From Endocalyx cinctus (lineage: Eukaryota > Ascomycota > Sordariomycetes > Amphisphaeriales > Apiosporaceae), in assembly GCA_001600455.1 (NCBI GenBank), contig BCKC01000009.1, positions 1,612,001 to 1,676,000 on the forward strand: a stretch of DNA of 64,000 nt. The letters are read 5' to 3'. The notes beneath the pieces are model-generated. The model saw only the letters and a program-made list of their open reading frames with translations. It was not told the DNA's origin and searched no databases. Shown here piece after piece: positions 32,597 to 45,048 of the stretch; positions within the stretch are counted from its first letter, which is position 1; every line of letters begins with the position of its first letter. The translations under genes and the position numbers were made by a program.

Positions 32597-33887
32597 GTAT
32601 CCCCGTCCGATTGGCTATCAGCAACGCTAATGGAATGGGAGACATAATCCTCCGAGTACACTAACTGTATTATACACTCAGATAGTGCATAGCATTATCC
32701 TAAATAGGGCACTCTTTTTGCCTTCTCACCGCCCACCCTCTTGCCCCTTTAGAGGCGAGAAAGAGGCGTATCTGTGTACGAGATCTTTACTATATTAGAT
32801 GCTCAGTTGCGTACACACTGTGTATATATACACACTCTCTCAGACTAATCATGTATTTGCATACAAGTACACAGCTGTTCACAACTTTTACTTACGTCAA
32901 TCACGCAATGGAATAGTTGCTGTTATGAGGGGAAGCAACTCGATATCACCCACCATCCATAACCTTGCTGTCACCCGAATGAGATAATTCCACGGCCATC
33001 GAATCGTCTCTAGATAAAGATTCACATATGAGACGACACGACTATGCGAGAGGAGTATAATCAATCTCTATCGAGTCGGCGCTATAGAACAATGAGATAT
33101 CATCAAATTCAGTAGCCATTATGTTTACAGTCAGGTAATCTTCGTCTAAATAAGATAGAAATATTCTATCGAAAGTTACTGAATTGAGAGGGACTGCTTG
33201 TAATATCCATTACTGAAATATAATACAAAATGGTAATAACTGGGGGGGGGGAATAGAACAATAAATTCGAAGGGATAAATTTAGTGCAGATATTGCAGTG
33301 GACTCAATTAACTAAATAGCTGATAATATATGTCAGACGTCTCGTATCAGCTTATTACGACAATTTCAAGAGCTGTATACATGCGTGTACACACGAGAGA
33401 GAGTGTGTTCACATACTCGTATACTCTATATATAACAGCGGTCATAAATACTATCAGGTATCAATTACGGTTTCACGCTTCTCATGAAAATCTGAGGACC
33501 CGAGGACAATTGGCAAGAACTCGAAGCCTTTTTTAGCTTTAGGCAGCGAATAATTACATAATGTTACAATATTGATGTTCAACTATGAAAGTTCTGGCCT
33601 GGCATAATTTAATACATGGAGTCCATCATCATCCACTTGCGATGAAGCTCCTGATAAATTCCAACGCAGCAGTCGTTCGGCATAAAAGTATGAAGCAAAA
33701 GACTTAAATTCTTCTGTCCTTTTCCCCAATTCTGGATTATCAAGTCCCCGGAAGTATCAAGTTCTAAGAACTTGATGTGGCCGTGGTTGCTATCTGTGTA
33801 TATGGCTCGCATACAAATTGATCTGCCACATACTTGCATACACCGAGCGGAACAGCAAGCCGGAATAATCTATAATCATGATCCAGC

Positions 33888-33930
33888 GCCGACCGGACCG
33901 GATTACCGACCGGCGTCTTACCGACCCCCT
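33888..33930. promoter_or_regulatory. CCGACCGGACCGG / ACCGACCGG box array
   Basis: Three CCGACC words and two CCGG words within about 43 bases, roughly 290 bases upstream of the PKS start. The densest of the cluster boxes and the best single candidate for a regulator-binding array. Confidence 0.55.
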
Positions 33931-34199
33931 GGTCGAAAATGAAGGTGAATCGGTCTTTCGGTTGATTAGACGTAAATCTTAGCGGCAACAAATCTTGGCT
34001 GTTAGCAGCTACCCTTGGCCACATCACCAGCGTGTTGAGCCTTATAGACGCATCAGCCGCAGAAGTAGAAACTACCAGCATTCCCGAGTCGTATTCCTAA
34101 ACACTGACACATGTGACTCCATAGATTCAAACCAAGACAAACTTCCATTCTAGTCCGCTTGATATTAGTCCACTTAATTCTTGCGACACATCTTTGATC

Positions 34200-37100
34200 A
34201 TGGGCAGCCTACCACAATCCGACGCCAGACCACTACGAGAGCCCATCGCGATAGTGGGGAGCTCATGCCGCTTTCCAGGTGGTGCCAACTCGCCCTCGAA
34301 GCTTTGGGGGCTTCTGAAAGATCCTAAAGATCTCCTACGTGAGATCCCGTCTAGTCGGTTCGACCCCAATACATTCTATCACCAGAACAGCCAGCACCAT
34401 GGAGTAAGTAAGCCCTCGTTTTCTCTTTCCAAGCTACAAAAACCCAGGGTCTAACGATTGTAAACTAAACAGAGCACAAATACCAAATATGCCTATATCC
34501 TACAAGAAGAGCCGCGACTATTTGACCGTGATTTTTTCAATATCAGTCCTAAAGAGGCTGAAGCTATGGATCCACAACAGCGGTGCCTTCTCGAGACCAT
34601 TTACGAGGGTGTCGAGTCATCGGGGTACTCAATCCCTCAACTTCAGGGATCGTCAACTGGCGTTTTTGTCGGAGCGACATGTTTTGACTACCAGTTTGCC
34701 GCGATGCGCGGCTTCGATAGTCTGCCGCAGTACTACGCAACTGGCGGTTCCATGGCCATCCTTGCCAACCGTATATCGTATTTTTTCGATTGGAGAGGTC
34801 TTTCAATCGCGGTCGACACAGCTTGTTCGTCGTCACTCGTTGCCCTGCATCAGGCTGTTCTTTCCCTCCGAAGTGGAGAGACAAACATGGCGATTGCCGC
34901 GGGGGCGAATCTCATTCTGGGACCTGAGCTTTTTGTAGCTTATTCAAATGTAAGTTGAGCAGAAGTATAGTCTCGGTTAAAAAGCTAACAATTGGCATAC
35001 AAGTTAAACATGTTGTCGCCTAATGGTCGGTCTTACATGTGGGATTCCTCTGCCGATGGATATACACGAGGAGAGGGGTTCGCCTCGGTTGTCCTCAAGA
35101 CTCTAAGTCAAGCTATCGCTGACGGTGATCACATCGAGTGCATTATTCGCGAAACCGGAGTGAACTCGGATGGTCGGACACCAGGTAGGTACCCCACAAC
35201 CTTTCTGATGACACACAAACTCTCTCTGACTCTCACTTATCTAGGTATCACTATGCCGAGTGCAGAGTCGCAATCCCAGCTGATTCGAGACACGTACTTG
35301 AGATGTGGGCTGGATCCGGTCCGCGATCGCCCTCATTACTTTGAGGCTCACGGCACTGGGACTTTAGCAGGAGATCGTAAGTTTAGAGCCACGATTTCTT
35401 CTTCACCTGTAGTTTGTGTTACTAATGTGCGACTATTAGCTATTGAGGCACAGGCTATTCATGACACTTTCTTCCCCGGAGGTCCAGGCCAACACGACGG
35501 CCAGCTCATTGTTGGTTCTATCAAAACCGTCATCGGTCATACTGAGGCATCTGCAGGCCTTGCTGGAATTCTAAAGGCGTCATTAGCGGTTCAACATGGC
35601 CAGATTCCAGGCAACCTGCATTTCCGAGAGTTGAACCCCAAGATTCGACCATTCTACGAGCACCTTTGCGTCCCCACGCAATTAACTCCTTGGCCCACTC
35701 TTCCCGAAGGTCACTCACGCCGTGTAAGCGTGAATAGTTTCGGCTTTGGCGGGACCAATGCCCACGCTATCATTGAAAGCTGGGAAGGGGCTTACAACCA
35801 TCATACGCCCAAGTCACATCTGGGTGGACTTGTTGTGCTCTCTGCCAATTCTGCTCAGGCACTGGCAGCAAAGGCTACCGCACTGGCCAGCTACCTACGA
35901 GAGAATCCTCATACAGATCTTATCCGACTTGCTCGTACCCTATTCCAGAGGGCTGACTTCCACTTTCGTGCTGCATTTTCCGCTACATCTGCTACACAGC
36001 TTGCCGAGAAACTTGAAGAACGCGCGGGAGCGCTCAAGAAAACAGTGCGAATCCCGTCCATCCCAAAGTCCCTACCTCCTCGCATACTCGGCGTCTTTAC
36101 TGGGCAGGGTGCTCAGTGGGCCACCATGGGTAGGGAGCTGTATGAAGCATCATCCATATTCCACAAGACCCTCGACACGCTCCAGAGCAGCCTCGATGCG
36201 CTTCCTGAGAGCGATAGACCTGGCTGGACTCTAATTGACGAACTGTCTAAGCCTAAGGAGACGTCCCGTATCGGCGTGGCGGCTATTTCGCAACCTATTT
36301 GCACCGCTCTCCAAATCGCTCTGGTGGACGTCCTCCATGCGGCCGGGGTTGATTTTGCGGCAGTCGTTGGGCACTCATCTGGAGAAATTGCCGCTGCTTA
36401 TGCAGCTGGATACCTTGGTGCTTCGGATGCCATTCGCGTTGCTTATTACAGAGGACTCCACTCTCCTCTGGCCCAGGGATCGGATGGGAAGCGCGGCAAG
36501 ATGATGGCCGTGGGGCTAGGCCTAGAAGCAGCATCGGCACTCTGCAGCCAGATCGGCACGAACCTCAAGGTCGCCGCTAGCAATTCGCCAACGAGCTGCA
36601 CGCTGGCCGGAGATGCTATTCTTATTGATACAGCTAAAGAAATATTGGACCAGGATAAAGTCTTTGCACGAGTGTTGGCTGTGGATACAGCTTATCATTC
36701 TCATCACATGCTGCCGTGTGCCGGGCCCTATCTGGAGTCGCTACGCAAATGTGGTGTAAAGGCTCTGGAAGGACCTAAAAAGTGCCAATGGTACTCTAGT
36801 GTCTGGGGACCGAATGGCCGCAGTCGATCGTTCGACTCGGACGAGAGCCTGGATCTACTTAGCGGACAGTACTGGGTTGATAACCTGACCAACATGGTAC
36901 AGTTCTCCCAGGCAGTGACTCGAGCCTTGTCTGAGGAGTCCTCCGTCTTGGACATGGCACTGGAGGTAGGACCGCACATAGCTCTCAAGGGGCCCAGCTC
37001 CGAGGTGATCAAATCAGTGACTGGCCTAAATCTTCCATACTCCGGTGTCCTCCAGCGTGGGCAGAGCGCGGTCGAATCTTTTGCGGATAGTTTGGGACTC

Positions 37101-40100
37101 ATTTGGACGTCTTTCCCGTCGGCACGTCCTCTAATTACTTTTGACGGTATTCAAAAGGCGTTACCACTAGCTAGCCTTGAGAAACCTAGCATTCTAAAGG
37201 GTTTGCCAACCTACCCCTGGGATCATGATACCCTTGTGTGGCGCGAGTCGAGGACATCTCGTCTGTTCCGTAGTAACCCGCCTCTGCACGAGCTACTTGG
37301 CCGTGCGACCACGCTGGGTGAGCACGCCAGGCGAGAGGTTCACTGGCGCCAGGTCTTCAAGTTGAGCGAGCTCCGATGGGTAAATGGCCATACCATACAA
37401 GGCGAAGTTCTCTTTCCGGCGACAGGATACGTTACAATGGCATATGAGGCCGCAATCCGCCTTGTCGATGACCAGCAACCACTTCGGCTTGTCGAGCTAC
37501 ATGATATCGACATTGTGCGTACAATGGGAATGCAGGAAGACTCTGCCGGGCTCGAAGTTCTCTTCACAATACGTGTTACAAGCCAGACCGACAGCTGCAT
37601 TACCGCTGATGTCGCCTGTTACAGTGGGGACATCAACTCGACCAAAGTGGACGGCCCTGTAAATTCACTCACTGCACACTTCAGTGGTGGCGTAAGGGTT
37701 TTCTTGGGTCCTCCAAATAGCGACTCCCTTCCCACACGCAAAAAGCCCCTGCTTCCCATGAATACCTTAGAAACGGAGCAGTTCTACTCCTATCTGTCCA
37801 AGGTAGGCTACAACTATTCCGATCCTTTCAAAGCCAGTTCGGTAGACCGTTGTCTGAACCACGCCGTGGTATCCGTCGCAACCGCTCCTGAGTCTAGTTC
37901 AATACGTGCTTCCGTGCACCCCGCCATCCTTGATACCGCTATTCAAGGCCACCTTGCCGCATTTTCGTACCCAGAAGACGGAAGACTCGGGACCGTGTAT
38001 CTTCCTACAGGCATTGACTGTGTCCGGATCAATATGACAACCACATCACCGGATATCCTCCTAGCAGACAGTTCTCTAGTTTCGTGCGAAGAGAAAGCGC
38101 TGACCGGCGATGTGGATCTATTCAATGCAAGCGATTCGACTACTCAAGTGCAAATGCGTGGAGTCCATTGGACCGCTTTGAACCAGGGCCGAGAGCGCTG
38201 GCTCTACGCAAGCGAAACGTGGGTGCGAGATGCGGCTCATGGACTCGAGCCCAGCCTCAAGACCAAGTTTTCCCCGGAGGATGAGGTACTGAGGAAGCTT
38301 CTGGTGCGCACGGCCTATTTCTACCTACGCAGGCTTCATAGCCAAATCAAGAAATCGGAGCTACTGGTCATGAGCCGACATCGGCGGCACATGATGAAAT
38401 GGGTCAGAGACCATCTTTTTCCCCAGATCGAAGCGGGCAAAGAGGTTCCCGACTTTGAGCCGGAGTGGATAAACGATACGCTGGAAGACATCGAAACTTG
38501 GAGCGCACCGTACATTACAGCGGGAAATAACGATATGCTTATTCTACATGCTGTGGGGAAAAACCTAGCGCCCATTGCTCGAGGCATTCTACAACCCCTT
38601 CAGATCATGTTAAAGGATGGCATGCTCGACCGCTTGTATGTTGAGGGAGTCGGCTTTGCTGATGGCAACCTGGATCTCGGGCCCTTGGTTCAGCAGCTCG
38701 CGCACCGTTTCCCGCACATGAAGATGCTTGAGGTTGGAGCTGGAACGGGCGGCACTACTCGCGCTGTTCTCTCGGCCGTGGGCGATCACTACGCATCATA
38801 TATGTACACTGACATCTCTGCCGGCTTCTTCGAGCCTGCAAAGGCCAAGTTCAGTCAACATACGGGTAAGCTATCGTTCAAGACGCTGAATATCGAAAAT
38901 GATCCAGTGGAGCAAGGATTTGGTGAAGGAGCGTTTGATATGGTTATAGCCTCCAACGCCCTTCATGCGACTCGGTGTCTGAAAGATACGCTTAGTCACT
39001 GTCGCCGTCTGCTTCGACCTGGCGGGTATCTGGTATTGCTGGAGATCACGACCAACCATCTTCCCATACAACTCATCATGGGCACGCTGCCGGGGTGGTT
39101 CCTAGGTATCGATGAGGGCCGCGTCTGGGTACCTACACTCAGCCTCGGGGAATGGGACAAGTCGCTTAAAGACGTCGGCTTCTCGGGCGTTGACACAAGT
39201 TCAACGCCATCCTTCTGTTCCGTCATCATCTCTCAGGCCACCAACGATACCTTCCAGGCGCTTCGGGAGCCGCTTTCTGTCACTTCACATCCGGCAGGCC
39301 AACCCCTCAGTAACCTCCTAGTTATCAGTGATGTGGCTTCGGAACTTGCAACCAAATCACACGCACTTCTAGCTTCCCACGACAGTGTTCTCCAGTGTGA
39401 TCTTGAAGGCCTCCAGGATATGGACCTCAAGTGTCCTATCGGAGCAGTCGTCCTCTGCCTTTGTGACCTCGACAGTCCTGTCTTCGATAAAATGACTGAA
39501 GGCAGATTCAAAGCTATGCAGACTGTCTTCCGCAACGCCAGTGCTGTTTTATGGGTTACCTCGGGGGCGGCTTCGGGCAAATCTCCACTTGCCAACGTGA
39601 CAGTCGGGTTAGGACGCACATTACTAGCTGAACGCAGCGATTTGCGGCTCCAGTTTCTCGATGTTGACGAACCTTCGTCGCTTGAGCCTTCCCTGTTGGC
39701 AACCCTTCTCCTCAGACTCACAGGGATGGATCAGCCTAACCCAAGTGAAATCCTCTGGACTCACGAACCCCATTTGGCCCTGAAGGATGGTGCACTATAT
39801 ATTCCAAGAGTCCTGCCTCTTGATGCTCTTAATAGCCAGTCCACAGGGAAAGCCAAACGGATCGGCGATGCCTCGCCTCCGGATTCAGCCGTGGACGTGA
39901 ACGAAGATACCGCCGCTAGCATTACCACTACGGCTAGCCTTGCTGAGCACAAAACCTTCGCTGCGGATAAGACCTACGTTCTTTTCGGCATGACGGGAGA
40001 TCTTGGAATTTCCATCGCTCGATGGATGGTGGATAACGGTGCCCGAAATGTCGTGCTGACCAGTCGACATCCAAATGTTCCATCCGGAGTATTCGAATAC

Positions 40101-42161
40101 ATGTCGCAACAAGGAGCCACGTTGCGTGTCGTATCTGTAGACATCACGGACAATGAAGGTTTGAGAAAAGCATATACGGAGATCAAGTCCAGTTTGCCGT
40201 CGATCGGAGGTATCATCAACGGTGCTATGGTGCTCCGTGACCGTCCGTTTGTTGACACATCTTGGGATGAGTTCGAGGCGGTGCTAGCGCCCAAGGTGAC
40301 GGGAACTCACAATCTTGACGAGCTCTTTGGTCAAGACGAGGGGTTGGACTTTTTCATCATGCTTTCGTCTGCGACTTCGATTGTCGGGAACATTGGTCAG
40401 TCTGCATACAGCGCTGCAAACCATTACATGGCAAGTCTTGTGCGACGTCGCCGCGCACGCGGATTGGCAGGCTCTGTCATCGTCATTGGTTTCCTTACGG
40501 GACTAGGCTACATTTTCCGCTCAGATAAGAAGCATCTAGCCGCCATTGAGAAGTCTCTACTGCCCAAGCTAGATAGACAAGCCGAGACAGATCTTCACGA
40601 CATGCTGGCCAATGCCATTGAGTGCGGAAGGCCCGATTCAGATCAGCCATCCGAGCTTATCACCGGCATAAGGAAAGTGTTCACAGAAACGTGGCACGAA
40701 GATGAGCGCCTATCATGCTATCTTCTGCAGGACGGTGCCCAAGACGAGGGCGCCAGTCAGGAACCTACCGAAGGGAACATCAAGGTCAACGTTCAGTTAG
40801 CGGCAACCGAAGATCCAAAAGAAGGGCTAGGAATCCTGGTCAAGTGCTTTTCGCAGGCGCTAGGAAATATGCTGCAGCTTGACCCGGCCATGATAGACGC
40901 GAACATGCCCGTGGCTGAGCACGGAGTCGACTCGCTCGTTTCTGTTCGTATCCGCGAGTGGTTCTTAAAAGAACTAGGAGTTGACGTACCCGTGTTAAAG
41001 CTCATGTCGAGCAATCACACTCTGTCGCGAGTATGCGAGGACGCGCTAGCAGGGTGGCGAAAGCTTCGTCTAGGGTCACAGGCAGAGTCGCAGACAGTTA
41101 CCAAGACTCGAGAGGACCCAGAGATGGATTGGCCTAAGGAAGTGACGCGAGTTATCGACGGCATACCTGCCCTTATTCCACCAGGCGCGGACTCGGTCAA
41201 GGACAAGCCCCGGACCAGCGCCCGCCGTGTCGTCCTCACAGGATGTACGGGCTTTCTGGGTACCAACATGCTACGGAATCTCGTCGCAGATCCGACCGTC
41301 GCAGAGGTGCATTGTCTCTGCCTCCGCTCACGTCCTCTACGTGTCCAAGACGCCAAGATTCGTTCATACAAGGGCGACCTGGTCAAGCCACTACTGGGGC
41401 TTTCGACGGACGACTTCAGACGCCTCTGCCAAGCGGCCGATATGATAATCCATGTCGGAGCCGACGTGGCGCACCTGAAATCGTACGAAATGATGCGAGC
41501 CGCCAATGTCATCTCAACCCAGACGCTCCTCGCCATGGCGACCCCTCGCGGGGTCCCCGTGCACTTCGTCTCGTCGTCGTCGGTGGCCATGCTTCAGAAA
41601 GATACCAGCGAGCTAGAAGAGGTGCCACCGTCGAGCTTCTGGCCGCCGGCCGATGCCGACTCGCTGATGAAGAACGCCATCGGTTACGCAGCCAGCAAAT
41701 GGATGGGTGAGATACTGCTGGAGCGGGCGCCGGGTGTTCCGGGCGTAGTACACCGCTTCCCTAACATCATGGGTCCCGACGCGCCCGAGGAGATCCCCTT
41801 GGTCGCGTTAGATAAATACTGCACCCAGATGCGTGCCGTTCCGGCACTAGATCCTACACAGTGGGTCGGAGAGTTGGACATTATTGATGTTGCCGATGTC
41901 GTGCCTGACTTCATGGCCCAGGCGTATGCGCATGATCCTCTTCAGTCATTTGCCGTACATCATTACTGCAGCGAGAATAGATACTTACTATCTAATCTTG
42001 CCGGCATGTACAACGCGAGATTCAATACTACCGTCGACGTTCTGCCGGTATCCGAGTGGATGCGGAGGGCCAAGGATTTGGGCATGCCCAAGGGTGTCGA
42101 GGCCACCTGGACCGGTAGTGAAGTGTTTGTGTCGCCTGTGTTACGCAAAGGGAAAAAGTGA
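34200..42161 (+). CDS. Highly reducing iterative type I PKS with terminal reductase (KS-MAT-DH-CMeT-psiKR-KR-ACP-R)
   Basis: Core synthase, 2571 residues from five exons (34200-34403, 34473-34949, 35004-35184, 35245-35376, 35440-42161). KS: Cys186 in [10 protein letters not shown], His323 in EAHGTGT, His365 in [12 protein letters not shown]: Ser644 in GHSSGE. DH: His about 982 in [11 protein letters not shown] and Asp about 1162 in [11 protein letters not shown]-methyltransferase: [15 protein letters not shown] about 1431. The chain then passes to a structural psiKR half with no ER domain, then KR ([10 protein letters not shown] about 1847; SAYSAANHY with the catalytic Tyr). ACP: Ser about 2162 in HGVDSLVSV. 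Terminal thioester reductase of the extended SDR type: [15 protein letters not shown] about 2265 and YAASK about 2414. All catalytic residues I can see are present. The missing ER fits the trans-ER at 24703-25888; R predicts release as aldehyde or alcohol. The architecture matches betaenone-type synthases; product unknown. Confidence 0.95.
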
Positions 42162-42705
42162 TATGTAGGTGGCGCAGGCGATGACGATGACGATGAACAA
42201 GATAGTAGGGATTATGGCTATACTGTGTACATTTACCACGGTTCGAGAAAGCACGATGTAGTGAAGAATTAAGCTATGCTGATTGGCATTGTACTCTCTT
42301 TATACACAAGATCTCCTTATTTAAGTTAGGTTAATGTATTATTTTTAGTCAACGATAATTCAGACATTTGAAATTATACGCAATCCGTAAGAGTTGTCTC
42401 TTAGCCAGGGATGGCTCCGTGAATGTACGAGTCTACGGCTCCTGAAAATATTAAAACTCAGCACACAATTCGTTACTCTAACTTGAACATGCATATTTTT
42501 GTAACCTGGATAGGATTTCACCCCGCTTTATACAATCTCTAAGCTAGATCATGATCTCTGGAGAAAGGCCTTTGCCGACGTTGAGGAACATAAGAATCTA
42601 CGAGAATAGAAGAGGGACTAGTATATCGAGTCTAGATATCAACAGCTTCCTAATCAAAGAGTTGGATAAGTAAATAGGTTCATGAATTAACCAACGATTC
42701 ATTAT

Positions 42706-42762
42706 TTAAAAAAAAAAAAAAAAGAAAGAAAGAGAGAGAGAGAAAGAAAGAGAGAGAGAGGA
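42706..42762. repeat. A-run followed by GA-rich microsatellite
   Basis: About 17 A, then AAAG/GAGA repeats. Simple sequence. Confidence 0.85.
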
Positions 42763-43222
42763 AGCAAAATAAATTGGAAAAAAAGAATAATAATAATGGT
42801 GAGAAGGGTGGCCAGTTCCCTCTTCGAAGTGGTAGTCTAACTGACCATGGGCCAACTCAGTCATCTTATCACTACACCACAGGTTCTTCTCGATAGGGCA
42901 GTCACGTATTATGTATTATAACTTTGAAAATTAAGTAGAAGTTGCTTCATTACCCAGGTACCTACCTACCTTATCTTATCATTGATCGCAACACACTTTT
43001 TTTTGCATGTAATTATTTCCTAAATAACACAGGAATTATTCCAATGCTAGTAATTATTGAGTCTGCCGACGCAAAGTACGTAAGCTCGGACGAGGATATG
43101 AGGCTCTCTAGCCTTGGCGATATTGCAGTGTTCATTAGTCACGTGAAGGACGAGTTTATGAAAACATTCGTTACACTCAACTATATTTCTTCCTTAAGCC
43201 ACTAAGAGGGTCATATGGCTAG

Positions 43223-43498
43223 TATGACGGAGAAGTGGGACTGAATGGGACCTGGTTTCGGAGACGTTAAATTAAGGGGTGGAATCAAGCTTACTGACCC
43301 GGTCTGAGTGATTGACCAATCCTGTAATTACGTATCCACCAGCTCCGGATGCATTATAATAAATAAGGTGCTGAGATCCCGTTCGATTCATAGCAGTAGA
43401 TAGTTCCTTAAGCCCTAACTCAATGAAATATTTACATAGTACACTTGATATGATTGCCAGGCTCCCAATCCACCTCCATAAGCTCTAACACTCTGATA
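43223..43498 (+). mobile_element. Solo LTR, family B copy 1, with target-site duplication
   Basis: 276 bp starting TATGACGGAGAAGTGGGAC and ending CTCTGATA, flanked by a perfect 5-bp duplication GCTAG (43218-43222 and 43499-43503). It includes a TATA-like ATAATAAATAAGG before GATTCATAG. The copy at 56570-56832 starts TG, so the original ends were probably TG...CA altered by C-to-T/G-to-A change. Confidence 0.88.
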
Positions 43499-45048
43499 GC
43501 TAGTATTATGATGTGCCGATAATAATCCGATCCCAGTATGATAGGGTAAATACGACGTAAGGTGATGTAGGCTAATTAAATGTATTACGTCAATCTGGTT
43601 TCTTTCAATTACACGTCAGTGGCTTCAACAGAGTTTTCAAATGGTGGTCTCGGTTAATTTTCAGCGAACGCTCTCCTTACAGCAGCTCATTATACTTGGT
43701 ACCAAGCCTCTGAGCTTCAATTTCTTACACAATTAACTAGAAATGCTTTCCTCTAAAAGGTCTCTCAAGAGGCTGCGCAACAGCTAATTCTCCGGTAATA
43801 TTCTCAATTATTCAATTATGTGCCCAAATTCTTCTTATTAAGAGAAATAGGTAGGTCGTTATTATTGAGTATTACGACCTACTACCCTATAGCCGATAAT
43901 AACGTAGACTTATAACCGAGTTATGTTTATACTTATAGAACAAATAAGTAAATCTTGGAAAATGTTTAATTAAAGTCATAAGCAATATTATAAGTACGTG
44001 AAAGATTTTAGCAGCTTACCAAGAATGTTATATGATAGTTATAAGCCGAGACTTAGGTTAATAATTGTAGAAGTAGTTAATGACTGACTAGATACATGGG
44101 AAATAATCATCTTTTGTATCCACCTTTATTCCTTCTCCAGTTCTCTGGGGTATACTAGATAGTAACTGTCCCCGCTATCTAACAATCACGTAACATTCGT
44201 CTCGTAATTAGATGTTCCTTAGGTCCCACTTCTTGAGTCTTTTCCTCCCGTGAAGTAAGCCAGACCTATATCTCAGCCTTTGGCTTTCTCGGCCTTAGGC
44301 TTATTGGCTCCTAACAGCAGGATAGTGAGGCTGGCGCTCTTTAATAATTTCCGGATTTGTATTTTTTCCAAACGTTACAACCTCGTCAGTATCTTACTAA
44401 TAATACTGGATTAATTACCTAATTCTATCGAGATAAACCAGTTCGTGGATAGTCTTGATTTGTAGATAACGATGATTAAGTAGTATTCACTGGTTATATT
44501 TATAAAAGACACTTCAATTTACTATGTAGTATATATATAAATAATAAATTTACCCAAGTTATAGACTAGAGACTTGAGACGAAGATTAAGTAAATATGTT
44601 GTGTAGAAAAAATTCCCTTCCTTATATAGATCATTTTCTATCCCTTGGTTGTTTCGCCAAGAAAGTTGGCAATCTATATGTATGTAGTCTGAATCATTAG
44701 ATCAATGTTACGTTACCAGGGTCTGGTTAGTCAGAACCTCTGGTACTTAGTCATCGGATAATGACCAAGTATGTTAATGTAGTTGGCTTGTTGAATGAAC
44801 CAAATTCTGTTTTCGTAACGATGTTAAGTAAGTGTCATGTAATATAAGGGGAAATCGGGAGTTTGACACCATATTCGTACAATTAGTGTACGTAAAACCC
44901 AATCTATAATCCTGGGTAAACTTAGGCATCTCCTTCAAATAATTAGCGGCAGTTAAGCGAAGATGTTCTTATAATGCCGTCATGAAGATAAGGGAGTTAG
45001 ACATTGTTGGTCGGCTCATTCCAGCCTTGAAGATATCTATAAAGAAAC

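Larger units (their letters stand above)
32304..34199. promoter_or_regulatory. 1.9-kb divergent region between hydrolase 2 and the PKS
   Basis: Carries promoters for both genes. CCGACC/CCGGTCC blocks lie near each end (32521-32596 and 33888-33930). The middle is AT-rich, with a G-run of about 10 near 33242. Short open frames in it have no family resemblance and are not called. Confidence 0.5.
42162..45048. other. AT-rich spacer with solo LTR and simple repeats
   Basis: About 2.9 kb between the PKS and the regulator. It holds A/GA-rich microsatellites at 42706-42762, a tRNA-like minus-strand sequence at 42805-42892, and a solo LTR at 43223-43498. Bases 43500-45048 are AT-rich without recognisable genes. 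Confidence 0.5.

Noticed and set aside
41015..41590. 191-codon antisense open frame in the PKS reductase region
   Set aside because: It overlaps the ACP-R part of the PKS on the opposite strand and has no recognisable domain.
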